NCBI GenBank assembly: GCA_039796495.1
Contig: JBDKJQ010000008.1
Span: 1 to 17,362, forward strand
DNA length: 17,362 nucleotides
Direction: 5' to 3'
Origin: ARS1285 sp039796495
GTDB lineage: Archaea > Nanobdellota > Nanobdellia > Pacearchaeales > GW2011-AR1
Positions within the stretch are counted from its first letter, which is position 1. Each line of letters begins with the position of its first letter. The notes below the pieces were generated by a model. It had not been told where the DNA came from. It saw only the letters and a list, made by a program, of their open reading frames with translations, and did no database searches. The translations under genes and the position numbers were made by a program. This document shows positions 7,464 through 13,500 of this stretch, piece after piece.

Positions 7464-7781
7464 ATGACAGACAATTCAGTAAATTTAATAAGAGAATATG
7501 CAACAATTGCAAAATCTTCTGAGTATGCCCGGGGATTTTGCAATGGAACGACATGGACTACTGGAATTTTAATTGGAGCATTATGTTTAGGAATAGGATA
7601 TGTCATCGTAAACCCAGATATGCCAAAAGATGAAACACATCTCAAATATAAAGGAATTGAATATAGATTACAAGAAGATGAAACAGGAAGACCGATAGCG
7701 ATACCGCTTAAAGCGCAGACAGAACAATCTTCATCAATAGTTCCAAAATCGGATTACAAAATAAATGCTGAAAAAGATTAA
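7464..7781 (+). CDS. Small single-span membrane protein, 105 aa
   Basis: Not recognised. An N-terminal soluble part (about 1-30) is followed by a Gly-rich hydrophobic helix (about 31-50). The C-terminal part is about 55 residues and polar, including a beta-like KYKGIEYRL stretch. The start follows the previous stop by one base (TAA-C-ATG), so it is probably read by terminating ribosomes. The layout of short charged N-terminus, one Gly-rich helix and polar tail is shared with both neighbours, although no clear sequence similarity is visible by eye. Confidence 0.65.
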   Translation: MTDNSVNLIREYATIAKSSEYARGFCNGTTWTTGILIGALCLGIGYVIVNPDMPKDETHLKYKGIEYRLQEDETGRPIAIPLKAQTEQSSSIVPKSDYKINAEKD

Positions 7782-7782
7782 C

Positions 7783-8016
7783 ATGCCACGCGAAAATTTT
7801 CTGGATAAATTCATAGGCGGCACTATTATCGCTGGATTAGCTTACATAGCAATACAAGGAGCATACAACGAGCATCTCGAAAACCAAAGAAAGATCGACG
7901 ATGCCGCTGCGTTAAGATATTTCTCACAAATGTATTCTAATGCTGGAAGTGAAGAACAGTTCAATGATCAAAACAAAGATCCGGCACCTTATTCTCCCTT
8001 TTTCGAGAGCAAGTGA
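7783..8016 (+). CDS. Small single-span membrane protein, 77 aa
   Basis: Not recognised. The ATG at 7783 is chosen because it follows the previous stop as TAA-C-ATG, exactly like the junction before it. An upstream in-frame ATG at 7765 would add six residues and overlap the previous gene. One hydrophobic helix (about 11-27, FIGGTIIAGLAYIAIQG) is followed by a charged, acidic C-terminal part of about 50 residues. It is the last gene of the TrmB operon, and a T6 tract follows. Confidence 0.6.
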   Translation: MPRENFLDKFIGGTIIAGLAYIAIQGAYNEHLENQRKIDDAAALRYFSQMYSNAGSEEQFNDQNKDPAPYSPFFESK

Positions 8017-8026
8017 GACAGAACGA

Positions 8027-8032
8027 TTTTTT
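8027..8032 (+). terminator. T6 tract after the TrmB operon
   Basis: Six T, 10 nt past the stop at 8016 and without a hairpin, consistent with an archaeal U-tract terminator before the convergent cca gene. Confidence 0.4.
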
Positions 8033-8073
8033 AGAAAGGTTATTGAATGACACTACCCGCATTTCACTATATC

Positions 8074-9336
8074 TTATTTTTTCCGCTCAACCTTCTTCAT
8101 TCCCATTTCTTTTATCACCGGCTTATATTTCTTAAGGAAAAAAACAAGCCATTCATCAAATGACATTGAGTGACTCACCATCGTATACATAAATCCATTC
8201 TTCTCAAAGCTTTTTGGATGCGCTTTCTTAAACTGCTTCACATTTTTCGGATACGCTAATGCGGGCCCTCGTACCGTCTCCTCTTTTTTCTTTTCAACAA
8301 TAAAATAAAAATAAGCCATATTTTCTTTTTCCTTGTAATCAAAATCTGATTTTTTAACGACAAATTCTTTTTCTAACTGACCTTGAAAAAAATCAAAAAA
8401 TTTCTTGCTTTTCGTCCCCGCAATATCTCCTGCCTGCTTAATAGTCCTCACCTGTAATACAATACTCTTTTTTTCATCAAACCTCTCACTTATTTGCTGA
8501 TATTCAAAAAATTCCATGCGTGGTTTATCTAAAAATTTCCTGCACGCTTCCTTAAATCGTAAAAACGTTTCTTCGCTAAGACCAGACAACGCATTCCGTT
8601 CCTTATACGTCGGATCAATAAGAATGATTGGCGACAGCTGCTTTGAAGGATTTAATTCAGTAAGAACCTGCTGCCTGCTCTCATAAAACTGCGAATCATC
8701 AATGATAAGTTTTTCCTTTCCCCCAAGTTCAACAATTGCTTTCATTAGCTGCAAAAAACTTCCATAATGACATATCAATAACTCCAGAGCATATCCACTG
8801 AATCCTTTCACATAGCCCTCAGCACCATAGCAATGCTGTGCATAGCAGAAATTTTTCGCAATGATGATCTCCTCTTTCAGTCGAGGGCTCTGCCGCGTTT
8901 TGTTCATAACATAATTGACATGAAAATAACTAAGATCAGTGACGTTCTGCGCCTCTTTCGGCGAGCCAATCTTCATCACCGGAATAACTTCAATCAAAAC
9001 ATCGCCTTTCCGCAATTGAAAGTAATCGCGTGAACCGTGTACTTTTTTGAACTTGTGGCTTAACACTTTCTCGAGCGCCTTGGAAATTTTCTCATTATCA
9101 TAATTAATGAACCGTACAAACAGATCAATATCATAGACATCTTTTTTTATGATAGTACCCTTTGCCAGGCTTCCGCCTAAAAAAACTTCAGCGCTGATAT
9201 TTTTCTTTTTCAATCCTTCCTGTATTAACGCAAGATATTCCTGCGCAGTTTCATGCAGCTTCCGGACAATATGACTCGATGCCGTAATAGCCGCAATTTG
9301 CTCTTGTAAAACTGCTTCAGCTTCTTTTAATTTCAT
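8074..9336 (-). CDS. cca: CCA-adding enzyme, archaeal class I tRNA nucleotidyltransferase
   Basis: Adds or repairs the 3'-terminal CCA of tRNAs without a nucleic acid template. The nucleotidyltransferase head shows GGSLAKGT (54-61) followed by DIDLF, with Asp69 and Asp71 as the metal-binding pair. A third carboxylate is probably Glu116 in VLIEVIPV, where many homologues have Asp. The central region (about 130-260) is the archaeal tRNA nucleotidyltransferase substrate-binding domain. The C-terminal RNA-binding part includes the family-typical ETVRGPALAYPKNVKQFKKAH segment. The length of 420 aa is normal. The start ATG has TTAGGAG immediately before it and a TATA-like box about 25 nt upstream (9356-9365), so leaderless initiation is likely. 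It lies 53 bp downstream of trxB but has its own promoter. Confidence 0.93.
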   Translation of the reverse strand: MKLKEAEAVLQEQIAAITASSHIVRKLHETAQEYLALIQEGLKKKNISAEVFLGGSLAKGTIIKKDVYDIDLFVRFINYDNEKISKALEKVLSHKFKKVHGSRDYFQLRKGDVLIEVIPVMKIGSPKEAQNVTDLSYFHVNYVMNKTRQSPRLKEEIIIAKNFCYAQHCYGAEGYVKGFSGYALELLICHYGSFLQLMKAIVELGGKEKLIIDDSQFYESRQQVLTELNPSKQLSPIILIDPTYKERNALSGLSEETFLRFKEACRKFLDKPRMEFFEYQQISERFDEKKSIVLQVRTIKQAGDIAGTKSKKFFDFFQGQLEKEFVVKKSDFDYKEKENMAYFYFIVEKKKEETVRGPALAYPKNVKQFKKAHPKSFEKNGFMYTMVSHSMSFDEWLVFFLKKYKPVIKEMGMKKVERKK

Positions 9337-9355
9337 CTCCTAACAACTCAAAAAG

Positions 9356-9365
9356 ATTATTTAAA
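9356..9365 (-). promoter_or_regulatory. TATA box of cca
   Basis: Minus-strand TTTAAATAAT is centred about 25 nt before the cca ATG, inside the 53-bp trxB-cca gap. Confidence 0.5.
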
Positions 9366-9389
9366 GGTTGTCTGAGAAAACAAGTATAC

Positions 9390-10328
9390 CTATTCCTCAC
9401 TCAGATACCGATCAACATCAAGTGCAGCCATGCATCCAAATCCTGCTGCAGTGACTGCCTGTCGGTACAAGTGATCGTGCACATCTCCCGCAACAAATAC
9501 CCCTTTCGTACTAGTCTCAGTGCGATTCTTCACAACAATATATCCACGCGCGTCAAGCTGCACCTGTCCTTCAAAAATACGTGAATTAGGAATATGCCCA
9601 ATGGCAATGAACACTGCCCCTGTCTTAAGTGTAGAATCCTTTTTCGTCTTGTTATTATGAATAATTATTTCATCAACTTTTTCTGTGCCTCGAATTTCCT
9701 TCACTTCACTATTCCAGTGAAACTGAATTTTTTTGTTTGCAAAAGCCCGCTCCTGCATCACGTTGCTTGCTTTCAGGTCTTCCCTTCGGTGAATGACATG
9801 AATTTTTTTCCCAAACTGTGTTAAGAAAAGTGCCTCTTCCATCGCCGAATCGCCACCGCCAACAACAACAATTTCCTCATTCTTAAAAAACGGACCGTCA
9901 CACACCGCACAATAACTGACACCTCGTCCCGCCAATTCCAGTTCTCCTTTCACTTCTAATTTTTTATAATCAGCGCCGGTACAGATAATAACTGCCTTCC
10001 CTAAGTATTCTTTTGTTTTAGTGGAAACTTTAAAGGGTTTTTTTTTGAAATCAACGCGAATAACTCGTTCATCAATAATTTCAGTCCCCATTTTTTTTGT
10101 CTGCGCACGGATTATCTCCATAAGTTCCGGCCCCATAATGCCTTCCTCAAACCCGGGAAAATTTTCAACAAGTGTAGTATTCATAAGTTGCCCCCCGGGA
10201 AGAATGCCGGATAACAAAAGAGTTTTTCTGCCTGCACGAGAAGTATAAATCCCTGCAGTATATCCTGCAGGTCCTGCACCAATAATAATCACATCGTATA
10301 AATCAGATGATCCTCGATTTTTTTCCAT
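9390..10328 (-). CDS. trxB: Thioredoxin-disulfide reductase
   Basis: FAD-dependent cytosolic enzyme that uses NADPH to reduce thioredoxin. The FAD-binding GAGPAG is at 17-22, and the redox pair is CAVC (Cys140, Cys143). The second nucleotide-binding fold has GGGDSAMEEA from 157, followed by HRRE, whose arginines usually indicate NADPH preference. A C-terminal VFVAGDV motif completes the FAD site. The 312-aa length is standard for the low-molecular-weight type. The start is the ATG with a TATA box centred about 25 nt upstream and no real Shine-Dalgarno sequence. Two hairpin-forming dyads stand directly behind the TATA box (10360-10379 and 10411-10430), so the gene is probably regulated. A matching dyad precedes the DUF2073 gene. 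No thioredoxin gene is in the window. Confidence 0.96.
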   Translation of the reverse strand: MEKNRGSSDLYDVIIIGAGPAGYTAGIYTSRAGRKTLLLSGILPGGQLMNTTLVENFPGFEEGIMGPELMEIIRAQTKKMGTEIIDERVIRVDFKKKPFKVSTKTKEYLGKAVIICTGADYKKLEVKGELELAGRGVSYCAVCDGPFFKNEEIVVVGGGDSAMEEALFLTQFGKKIHVIHRREDLKASNVMQERAFANKKIQFHWNSEVKEIRGTEKVDEIIIHNNKTKKDSTLKTGAVFIAIGHIPNSRIFEGQVQLDARGYIVVKNRTETSTKGVFVAGDVHDHLYRQAVTAAGFGCMAALDVDRYLSEE

Positions 10329-10348
10329 CTCATATTGAAAGGAAGATT

Positions 10349-10358
10349 ATTTTTAAAT
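10349..10358 (-). promoter_or_regulatory. TATA box of trxB
   Basis: Minus-strand AAGATTTAAAAAT contains ATTTAAAAAT centred about 25 nt before the ATG at 10328. The dyad at 10360-10379 ends 2 bp upstream of the TTTAAAAA core, so a bound protein would touch the BRE. Confidence 0.55.
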
Positions 10359-10389
10359 CTTCACCTTACGAAAGGTGAACGGTTCAAAT
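10356..10389. repeat. Hairpin repeat copy 1 (trxB promoter)
   Basis: Plus-strand AATCTTCAC, then a perfect 8-bp inverted repeat TTCACCTT/AAGGTGAA (10360-10367 and 10372-10379) around loop ACGA, then CGGTTCAAAT. The TTCAC/GTGAA half-sites are shared with copies 2 and 3, but the inner three base pairs differ and still pair. Confidence 0.7.
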
Positions 10390-10406
10390 TGTCCGCAGAT
10401 AATGTG

Positions 10407-10457
10407 AATCTTCACTTCGCAAGAAGTGAATGGGTTAAAATGTTTGAAAAATATTTT
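10407..10457. repeat. Hairpin repeat copy 2 (upstream of trxB)
   Basis: AATC followed by TTCACTTC/GAAGTGAA (10411-10418 and 10423-10430) around a GCAA loop, then TGGGTTAAAAT and an AAATATTTTA end. The dyad centre is 51 bp from that of copy 1, close to five helical turns. It matches copy 3 well, including the trailing GTTAAAAT and AAATATTTTA blocks. Confidence 0.7.
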
Positions 10458-10573
10458 ATCTTTAGAATGTAAAATCTAGAGGAGTTAAAGCACGCAGGTT
10501 ATAAGATCAACATAACGCTTCCATGATAAGCTAATCCTAAAGATTAACTTACCAACTTTTGCTCTGCAAAATG
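10458..10573. other. Non-coding stretch between trxB repeats and the small membrane-protein pair
   Basis: No reading frame of note on either strand. The only structure seen is a weak inverted repeat TAATC-CTAAA-GATTA near 10542-10556. No tRNA-like fold or D-box was found. Together with the repeats to its left it makes up the roughly 270-bp gap between trxB and the next gene. Confidence 0.5.
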
Positions 10574-10583
10574 TTTTTAAATA
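10574..10583 (+). promoter_or_regulatory. TATA box of the small membrane-protein pair
   Basis: TTTTTAAATA is centred about 25 nt before the ATG at 10603, the window's standard leaderless spacing. Confidence 0.5.
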
Positions 10584-10602
10584 CCGCAAGATTAAATTGC
10601 AT

Positions 10603-10776
10603 ATGAAGAAAATATTATTCTGGACTAGTATAATTCTTATAATTTTATATTTTATTACATTAATATTACAAATTAGTAATATAAACTTTATATTAATGAT
10701 GGTTTTACCTTTAGTAATTTCATCATATTATGGGCTAAAAATAATAAAAAATAAAAGGAAATCAATTTATGGATAA
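10603..10776 (+). CDS. Very small membrane protein, 57 aa
   Basis: Not recognised and short enough to be missed by most gene callers. The ATG-to-TAA frame gives MKKILFWTSI... with two hydrophobic helices (about 4-23 and 28-45) and a basic end (KIIKNKRKSIYG), which would place both termini inside the cell. Support comes from a TATA box at the correct leaderless distance and from the stop overlapping the next gene's ATG as TAATG, a typical coupled junction. The region is markedly AT-rich compared with trxB, which may indicate a recently acquired or fast-evolving gene pair. Confidence 0.6.
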   Translation: MKKILFWTSIILIILYFITLILQISNINFILMMVLPLVISSYYGLKIIKNKRKSIYG

Positions 10777-10991
10777 TGCCGATTATATCTTTTGTTGTAA
10801 TAACTTTAGCTTATGTTATATATTTTGTATATGACAGAATATTTATACAGCCCTATTGTGAGGGTTTCGGTTGTGCAGGTCCTCTTATATCTATTCTAAT
10901 TTACCCTGCATTTGTAGGCGGGCTTACAATAGGATCGTTTATCTTAGCGATGATTATCTATTTTTATAAAGATAGATATAATAAAATTTAA
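10776..10991 (+). CDS. Small membrane protein, 71 aa
   Basis: Not recognised. There are two hydrophobic helices (about 4-24 and 35-62). Between them a short loop contains two cysteines (YCEGFGCAG, Cys28 and Cys33), which could form a disulfide outside the membrane or bind a metal. It ends in a basic YKDRYNKI tail. It is translated from the TAATG overlap with the 57-aa gene, so the two probably make a two-component membrane unit. Membrane proteins of this size and arrangement occur in small toxin, holin-like and transporter-accessory families, but nothing here is specific enough to choose. Confidence 0.6.
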   Translation: MPIISFVVITLAYVIYFVYDRIFIQPYCEGFGCAGPLISILIYPAFVGGLTIGSFILAMIIYFYKDRYNKI

Positions 10992-11038
10992 AGAAGGTTT
11001 AGTTGAAAGCTTCTACTGAACCCAAACGTTCTCCAAAG

Positions 11039-11044
11039 TTTTTT
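11039..11044 (+). terminator. T6 tract after the small membrane-protein pair
   Basis: Six T about 50 nt after the stop at 10991. A short imperfect stem AGAAG/CTTCT (10992-10996 and 11010-11014) lies between. It probably ends the rightward two-gene transcript. Confidence 0.35.
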
Positions 11045-11084
11045 AAAGAATATAATATTACATTAGAGTGGGGCGTATTAAATC

Positions 11085-11213
11085 CTACATTCCTGAATTC
11101 TTATCGACGGAAATCCATATCGTTTCACATTGAATAGTGCAATTGCCTACATTGCAAGCACCGCAGTCAAAGCAAATACTATTTGAGCAATTAATCCTTT
11201 TAAAATTATTCAT
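11085..11213 (-). CDS. Cys-rich microprotein, 42 aa
   Basis: Not recognised. It is shorter than usual gene-calling limits. The leftward frame from ATG 11213 to TAG 11085 encodes a 42-aa protein with six cysteines in 21 residues: Cys9, Cys14, Cys17, Cys20, Cys25 and Cys29, centred on CFDCGACNVGNC. This spacing suggests a zinc- or iron-binding knuckle; the lack of a signal peptide argues against a secreted disulfide protein. A TATA box (TATAAAAA, 11233-11240) is centred about 24 nt before the ATG, matching the leaderless promoters elsewhere. The start also overlaps a TGA as ATGA. Six clustered Cys codons are unlikely in random AT-rich DNA. It is the next leftward gene after the zinc-ribbon OapC/ArvC protein. 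Confidence 0.5.
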   Translation of the reverse strand: MNNFKRINCSNSICFDCGACNVGNCTIQCETIWISVDKNSGM

Positions 11214-11232
11214 GCGTGTTGCATGACTTCAC

Positions 11233-11240
11233 TTTTTATA
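11233..11240 (-). promoter_or_regulatory. TATA box of the Cys-rich microprotein
   Basis: Minus-strand CCTATAAAAAGTG contains TATAAAAA centred about 24 nt before the ATG at 11213. Confidence 0.45.
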
Positions 11241-11329
11241 GGTCCATTACACTGTTCAACAGCAACTCTCACTACTTTCAAAATTTTTGGTGTCTCTTTC
11301 TTTGACTTACCTTCACTTCCAAAATCATA

Positions 11330-11869
11330 TTATTTCCCCTCACCCTCATCACTTTCCTCGTCGTCACCATCATCCCCACTCTCATCATCTAATTCATCGC
11401 TAGAATCATCATCTTCATCCTCATCCATATCCTCAGCATCATCAAGCTCAAGTGTTCTGCTCTGAATATGAACTTCAGACGTGTTGGCTCCTTTCTGAAA
11501 TGATGCATTAATATCAATCACATATTTTCCTTCACCTAATTTGTATATCACCGGTCGATTTCTCGAAAATAAATTCACAATATCAATCTCAAATTTTCCC
11601 GGTCGCACAACTTTTATTGATTCTAAATCAAGGATAACCGGCTTATCAGGTTCTTCATCAAGACCCGTAAGTTCCCGAATATCTTTTTCAATTTGATTTT
11701 TGTCAGCCTTGTCCAACTCAACCATAACGGTTCTTATTTCATTCTTCAATTCCTCAAATTTTTCTTGTTTAATGTAATAAAAAAATCTGCTTCCGCACAC
11801 GCAGCCTTTCAATAATTCCTCAGCAGCGTCGGGAAATATACGAGAACAATGCGTGCATTGATGTGGCAT
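11330..11869 (-). CDS. OapC/ArvC-type zinc-ribbon protein (DUF2072)
   Basis: The N-terminus is a zinc ribbon, MPHQCTHCSRIF...KGCVCGSRFF, with Cys5, Cys8, Cys23 and Cys25 as ligands. It is followed by a Lys-rich helix (about 33-70), a compact beta-rich domain (about 75-135) and a very acidic low-complexity tail (about 139-179). This matches the archaeal DUF2072 family (COG3364), annotated as OapC/ArvC and usually found near an Era-like GTPase and a DUF2073 protein. Both of those are present at 13501 and 13005. The cellular role of the set is not settled; replication-associated and membrane-remodelling roles have been proposed. The frame is open upstream to TTG 11926, but the ATG at 11869 is chosen because family members begin just before the ribbon. 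The acidic tail might bind basic proteins or mimic nucleic acid. Confidence 0.75.
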   Translation of the reverse strand: MPHQCTHCSRIFPDAAEELLKGCVCGSRFFYYIKQEKFEELKNEIRTVMVELDKADKNQIEKDIRELTGLDEEPDKPVILDLESIKVVRPGKFEIDIVNLFSRNRPVIYKLGEGKYVIDINASFQKGANTSEVHIQSRTLELDDAEDMDEDEDDDSSDELDDESGDDGDDEESDEGEGK

Positions 11870-11954
11870 GGTGTCAACTCTTTTGAAAAGCAAAGTGGAA
11901 GAACTTAATAAACATTTAGGATTCAAAATGAGTGTCTCATCGCAAACAACAACA

Positions 11955-11963
11955 TTTTAAATA
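11955..11963 (+). promoter_or_regulatory. TATA box of the Kazal-like protein
   Basis: TTTTAAATA is centred 25 nt before the ATG at 11984. This supports that ATG over the in-frame ATG at 11975. Confidence 0.45.
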
Positions 11964-11983
11964 AGAGTTCTTTTATGATAGTC

Positions 11984-12280
11984 ATGAAACGTAACCAGCT
12001 TATCGGACTAGTAATATTGTTTCTGGTGCTTATCATCATAGCAGCTATTTCTCTGCTGATTGCAGTTAAGAAACCAATCAAGGGAGATGAAGAAAAAATG
12101 TTCTGTCCCGAAGAACAGGCAGATTTCTGCACTGAAATATATCAGCCTGCGTGCGGCTGGTTTGATCCTGAAAAAATACAATGCATCAAATATCCCTGCG
12201 CGCAAACATTTTCAAATGGCTGTTATGCTTGCAAAGACGATAGAGTATTGTACTGGACTGATGGCGAGTGTCCGCAGTAG
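11984..12280 (+). CDS. Membrane-anchored Cys-rich (Kazal-like) extracellular protein, 98 aa
   Basis: A basic N-terminus and one long hydrophobic helix (about 6-27) anchor or export the protein. The outer part (about 40-98) has eight cysteines with the pattern seen in Kazal-type domains: FCTEIYQPACGW, IQCIKYPCAQTFSNGCYACKD and a final GECPQ. Kazal domains are classically serine-protease inhibitors, and similar small proteins occur in DPANN genomes. Inhibition here is inference. The start at 11984 fits a TATA box 25 nt upstream, while an ATG three codons earlier is possible. It is the only rightward gene inside an otherwise leftward block and splits the OapC/ArvC gene from the other Arv genes. 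Its stop is 8 bp from the stop of the convergent 214-aa gene. Confidence 0.7.
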   Translation: MKRNQLIGLVILFLVLIIIAAISLLIAVKKPIKGDEEKMFCPEEQADFCTEIYQPACGWFDPEKIQCIKYPCAQTFSNGCYACKDDRVLYWTDGECPQ

Positions 12281-12288
12281 TTAAAAAT

Positions 12289-12933
12289 TTAGCCAAGAAC
12301 GCATATTCCAAAAGGCAAAGAAGCAACGGGCCAAAATTCAAATTGTGTTGAGTTAAGAATATTATATGCCGTATCACATTGCTCTCGAGAGACAGCGTTC
12401 CTTGTAATAACTCCCACGAGCGAGTTTGCTTCAGGAAAGAGTAATGCTCCATTCACCCCAAATTCAGAAGGGTTGCCAGTGGACTGATAACCAATAAACT
12501 TACGGGAATTGCGAGTACCTAACGACGAGAGAATTGTAGAAAAAGTTTTAAGATTTTCATCAACAAGAGCTCTTTCAAGGTGACAAATGGTATCAAGATA
12601 TTCATCCAAAAGAAAAGGTGCAAGAGAATTTTTTTCAGATTTATCCAGCCGATCTTCAATATTATTTTTTACAGACAGAACCTGCGCAAAACCTTTCTCA
12701 ATACCCTGAACAGAAACTTGCGATTCATGAGATACATGAAGACCATCTTTTTGCTCTCTCACATCAAAATCATACACATATTTCGCAACTGGAAATCCAT
12801 ATGGAAAGACAACAACGCGTGTCCCGTTACAAGTAGATTTATGACAATCATTATATACGGTCTCGGTAGAAAAACCTTCAACAACTTCTCCTTCGTCAGA
12901 TTCAATGCGCACAAACTTTTCTACAGGAATCAT
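12289..12933 (-). CDS. Hypothetical protein, 214 aa
   Basis: Not recognised. It is a soluble protein without signal peptide or membrane helix. The first half (about 1-100) is rich in beta-like alternating residues and has a CHKSTC pair (Cys30, Cys35). A helical stretch follows (about 105-145), then a Gly-rich part containing YQSTGNPSEFGVNGALLFPEA, and a hydrophobic end. It lies between the DUF2073 and zinc-ribbon genes, in their direction, so it is either an insertion or a local partner of that set. Minus-strand CTTTTTTAATC (12952-12962) is centred about 24 nt before the ATG and could be its TATA box. Nothing links it to a known family by eye. Confidence 0.65.
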   Translation of the reverse strand: MIPVEKFVRIESDEGEVVEGFSTETVYNDCHKSTCNGTRVVVFPYGFPVAKYVYDFDVREQKDGLHVSHESQVSVQGIEKGFAQVLSVKNNIEDRLDKSEKNSLAPFLLDEYLDTICHLERALVDENLKTFSTILSSLGTRNSRKFIGYQSTGNPSEFGVNGALLFPEANSLVGVITRNAVSREQCDTAYNILNSTQFEFWPVASLPFGICVLG

Positions 12934-13004
12934 ATATCTCTACTATAAAACGATTAAAAAAGATTATGGTTGTTAAATATATCTTTCAGCTCAACCACTT
13001 CAAA

Positions 13005-13391
13005 CTACCGCATCATCACTTCCAACTTCGTCGGATCTTTTTTCATTTCCTTAACGATTGAAGCAGGTCCAATAATAGTGATTGCATTCTGTGCGCCAGA
13101 AATGAATTTTGCAAGGCCGAAGCGAAATTTTTCAAATAAAGTCGCATCCTCATCACCGGCAATGACAGCCAGTTCAACTCCCTTAAATCCTTTGATGTTG
13201 CCGATCATGATCATGGTGTCTTCAATTAATCTGCTTTCTTCTTCTGCCCGCAATTTTCCCTGCAGCACAATCACCTTATTATCGAGAATTATTTTTAGTA
13301 GTTTCTTAATGCGATCAACTGTTTCAAGCTTTGCAATCTCTGAATGCGGAATAAAATGCAATGTTAATCCTCTGAATTTTTTTGACGCCAT
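13005..13391 (-). CDS. OapB/ArvB-type protein (DUF2073)
   Basis: A 128-aa soluble protein matching the archaeal DUF2073 family (COG3365), seen in the FIPHSEIAKLETVDRIKKLL opening, the VIVLQGKLRAEEESRLIEDTM segment (about 40-59) and a late ITIIGPASIVKEM. In many euryarchaea it is encoded next to an Era-like GTPase and a DUF2072 zinc-ribbon protein; here the GTPase gene lies just upstream in the same direction. No catalytic motif is evident, so a regulatory or scaffolding role for the GTPase is an inference. Unlike most genes here it has a real Shine-Dalgarno sequence, GAGGTGA at 13395-13401, and a leader of about 20 nt. Its TATA box is abutted by hairpin repeat copy 3, the arrangement also seen at trxB. 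Confidence 0.8.
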   Translation of the reverse strand: MASKKFRGLTLHFIPHSEIAKLETVDRIKKLLKIILDNKVIVLQGKLRAEEESRLIEDTMIMIGNIKGFKGVELAVIAGDEDATLFEKFRFGLAKFISGAQNAITIIGPASIVKEMKKDPTKLEVMMR

Positions 13392-13394
13392 GTT

Positions 13395-13401
13395 TCACCT
13401 C
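13395..13401 (-). promoter_or_regulatory. Shine-Dalgarno sequence of the DUF2073 gene
   Basis: GAGGTGA, with the GAGG core 6 nt before the ATG at 13391. It shows that this transcript has a leader, in contrast to the leaderless neighbours. Confidence 0.6.
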
Positions 13402-13429
13402 ATTTTCTTTTATATATAATCCATTATAT

Positions 13430-13439
13430 ATTTTTAAAT
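13430..13439 (-). promoter_or_regulatory. TATA box of the DUF2073 gene
   Basis: Minus-strand GAAGATTTAAAAATA gives an ATTTAAAAAT box about 44 nt before the ATG, placing the transcript start roughly 20 nt before it, just upstream of the Shine-Dalgarno site. The same string is at the trxB promoter. A second AT-rich box, TATATATAA (13411-13419), is closer to the gene and could be used instead. Confidence 0.45.
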
Positions 13440-13489
13440 CTTCACATCTTTTATGATGTGAACAAGTTAAAATATTCACAAATATTTTA
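13437..13489. repeat. Hairpin repeat copy 3 (DUF2073 promoter)
   Basis: AATC then TTCACATC/GATGTGAA (13441-13448 and 13455-13462), a perfect 8-bp stem around a TTTTAT loop. CAAGTTAAAAT and AAATATTTTA follow. The outer blocks match copy 2 while the inner stem bases differ but still pair. It fills the gap between the GTPase stop and the DUF2073 promoter. Confidence 0.7.
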
Positions 13490-13500
13490 AAGCTTCATGT

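Noticed and set aside
10360..10430. The two trxB-side hairpins as a short CRISPR-like array or a replication origin
   Set aside because: Only two non-identical repeats without a spacer series, no cas genes, no origin recognition box pattern and no orc1/cdc6 in the window.
11223..11465. Rightward Ser-rich 80-aa frame
   Set aside because: It is the antisense of the acidic Asp/Glu tail of the zinc-ribbon protein; GAT/GAA-rich codons read backwards give serine-rich nonsense.
12580..12948. Rightward 122-aa and nested 72-aa frames
   Set aside because: Antisense of the 214-aa leftward gene, with unstructured Phe/Ile/Arg-rich composition.
12970..13419. Rightward 149-aa frame
   Set aside because: Antisense of the DUF2073 gene, which has clear family similarity and a Shine-Dalgarno sequence.
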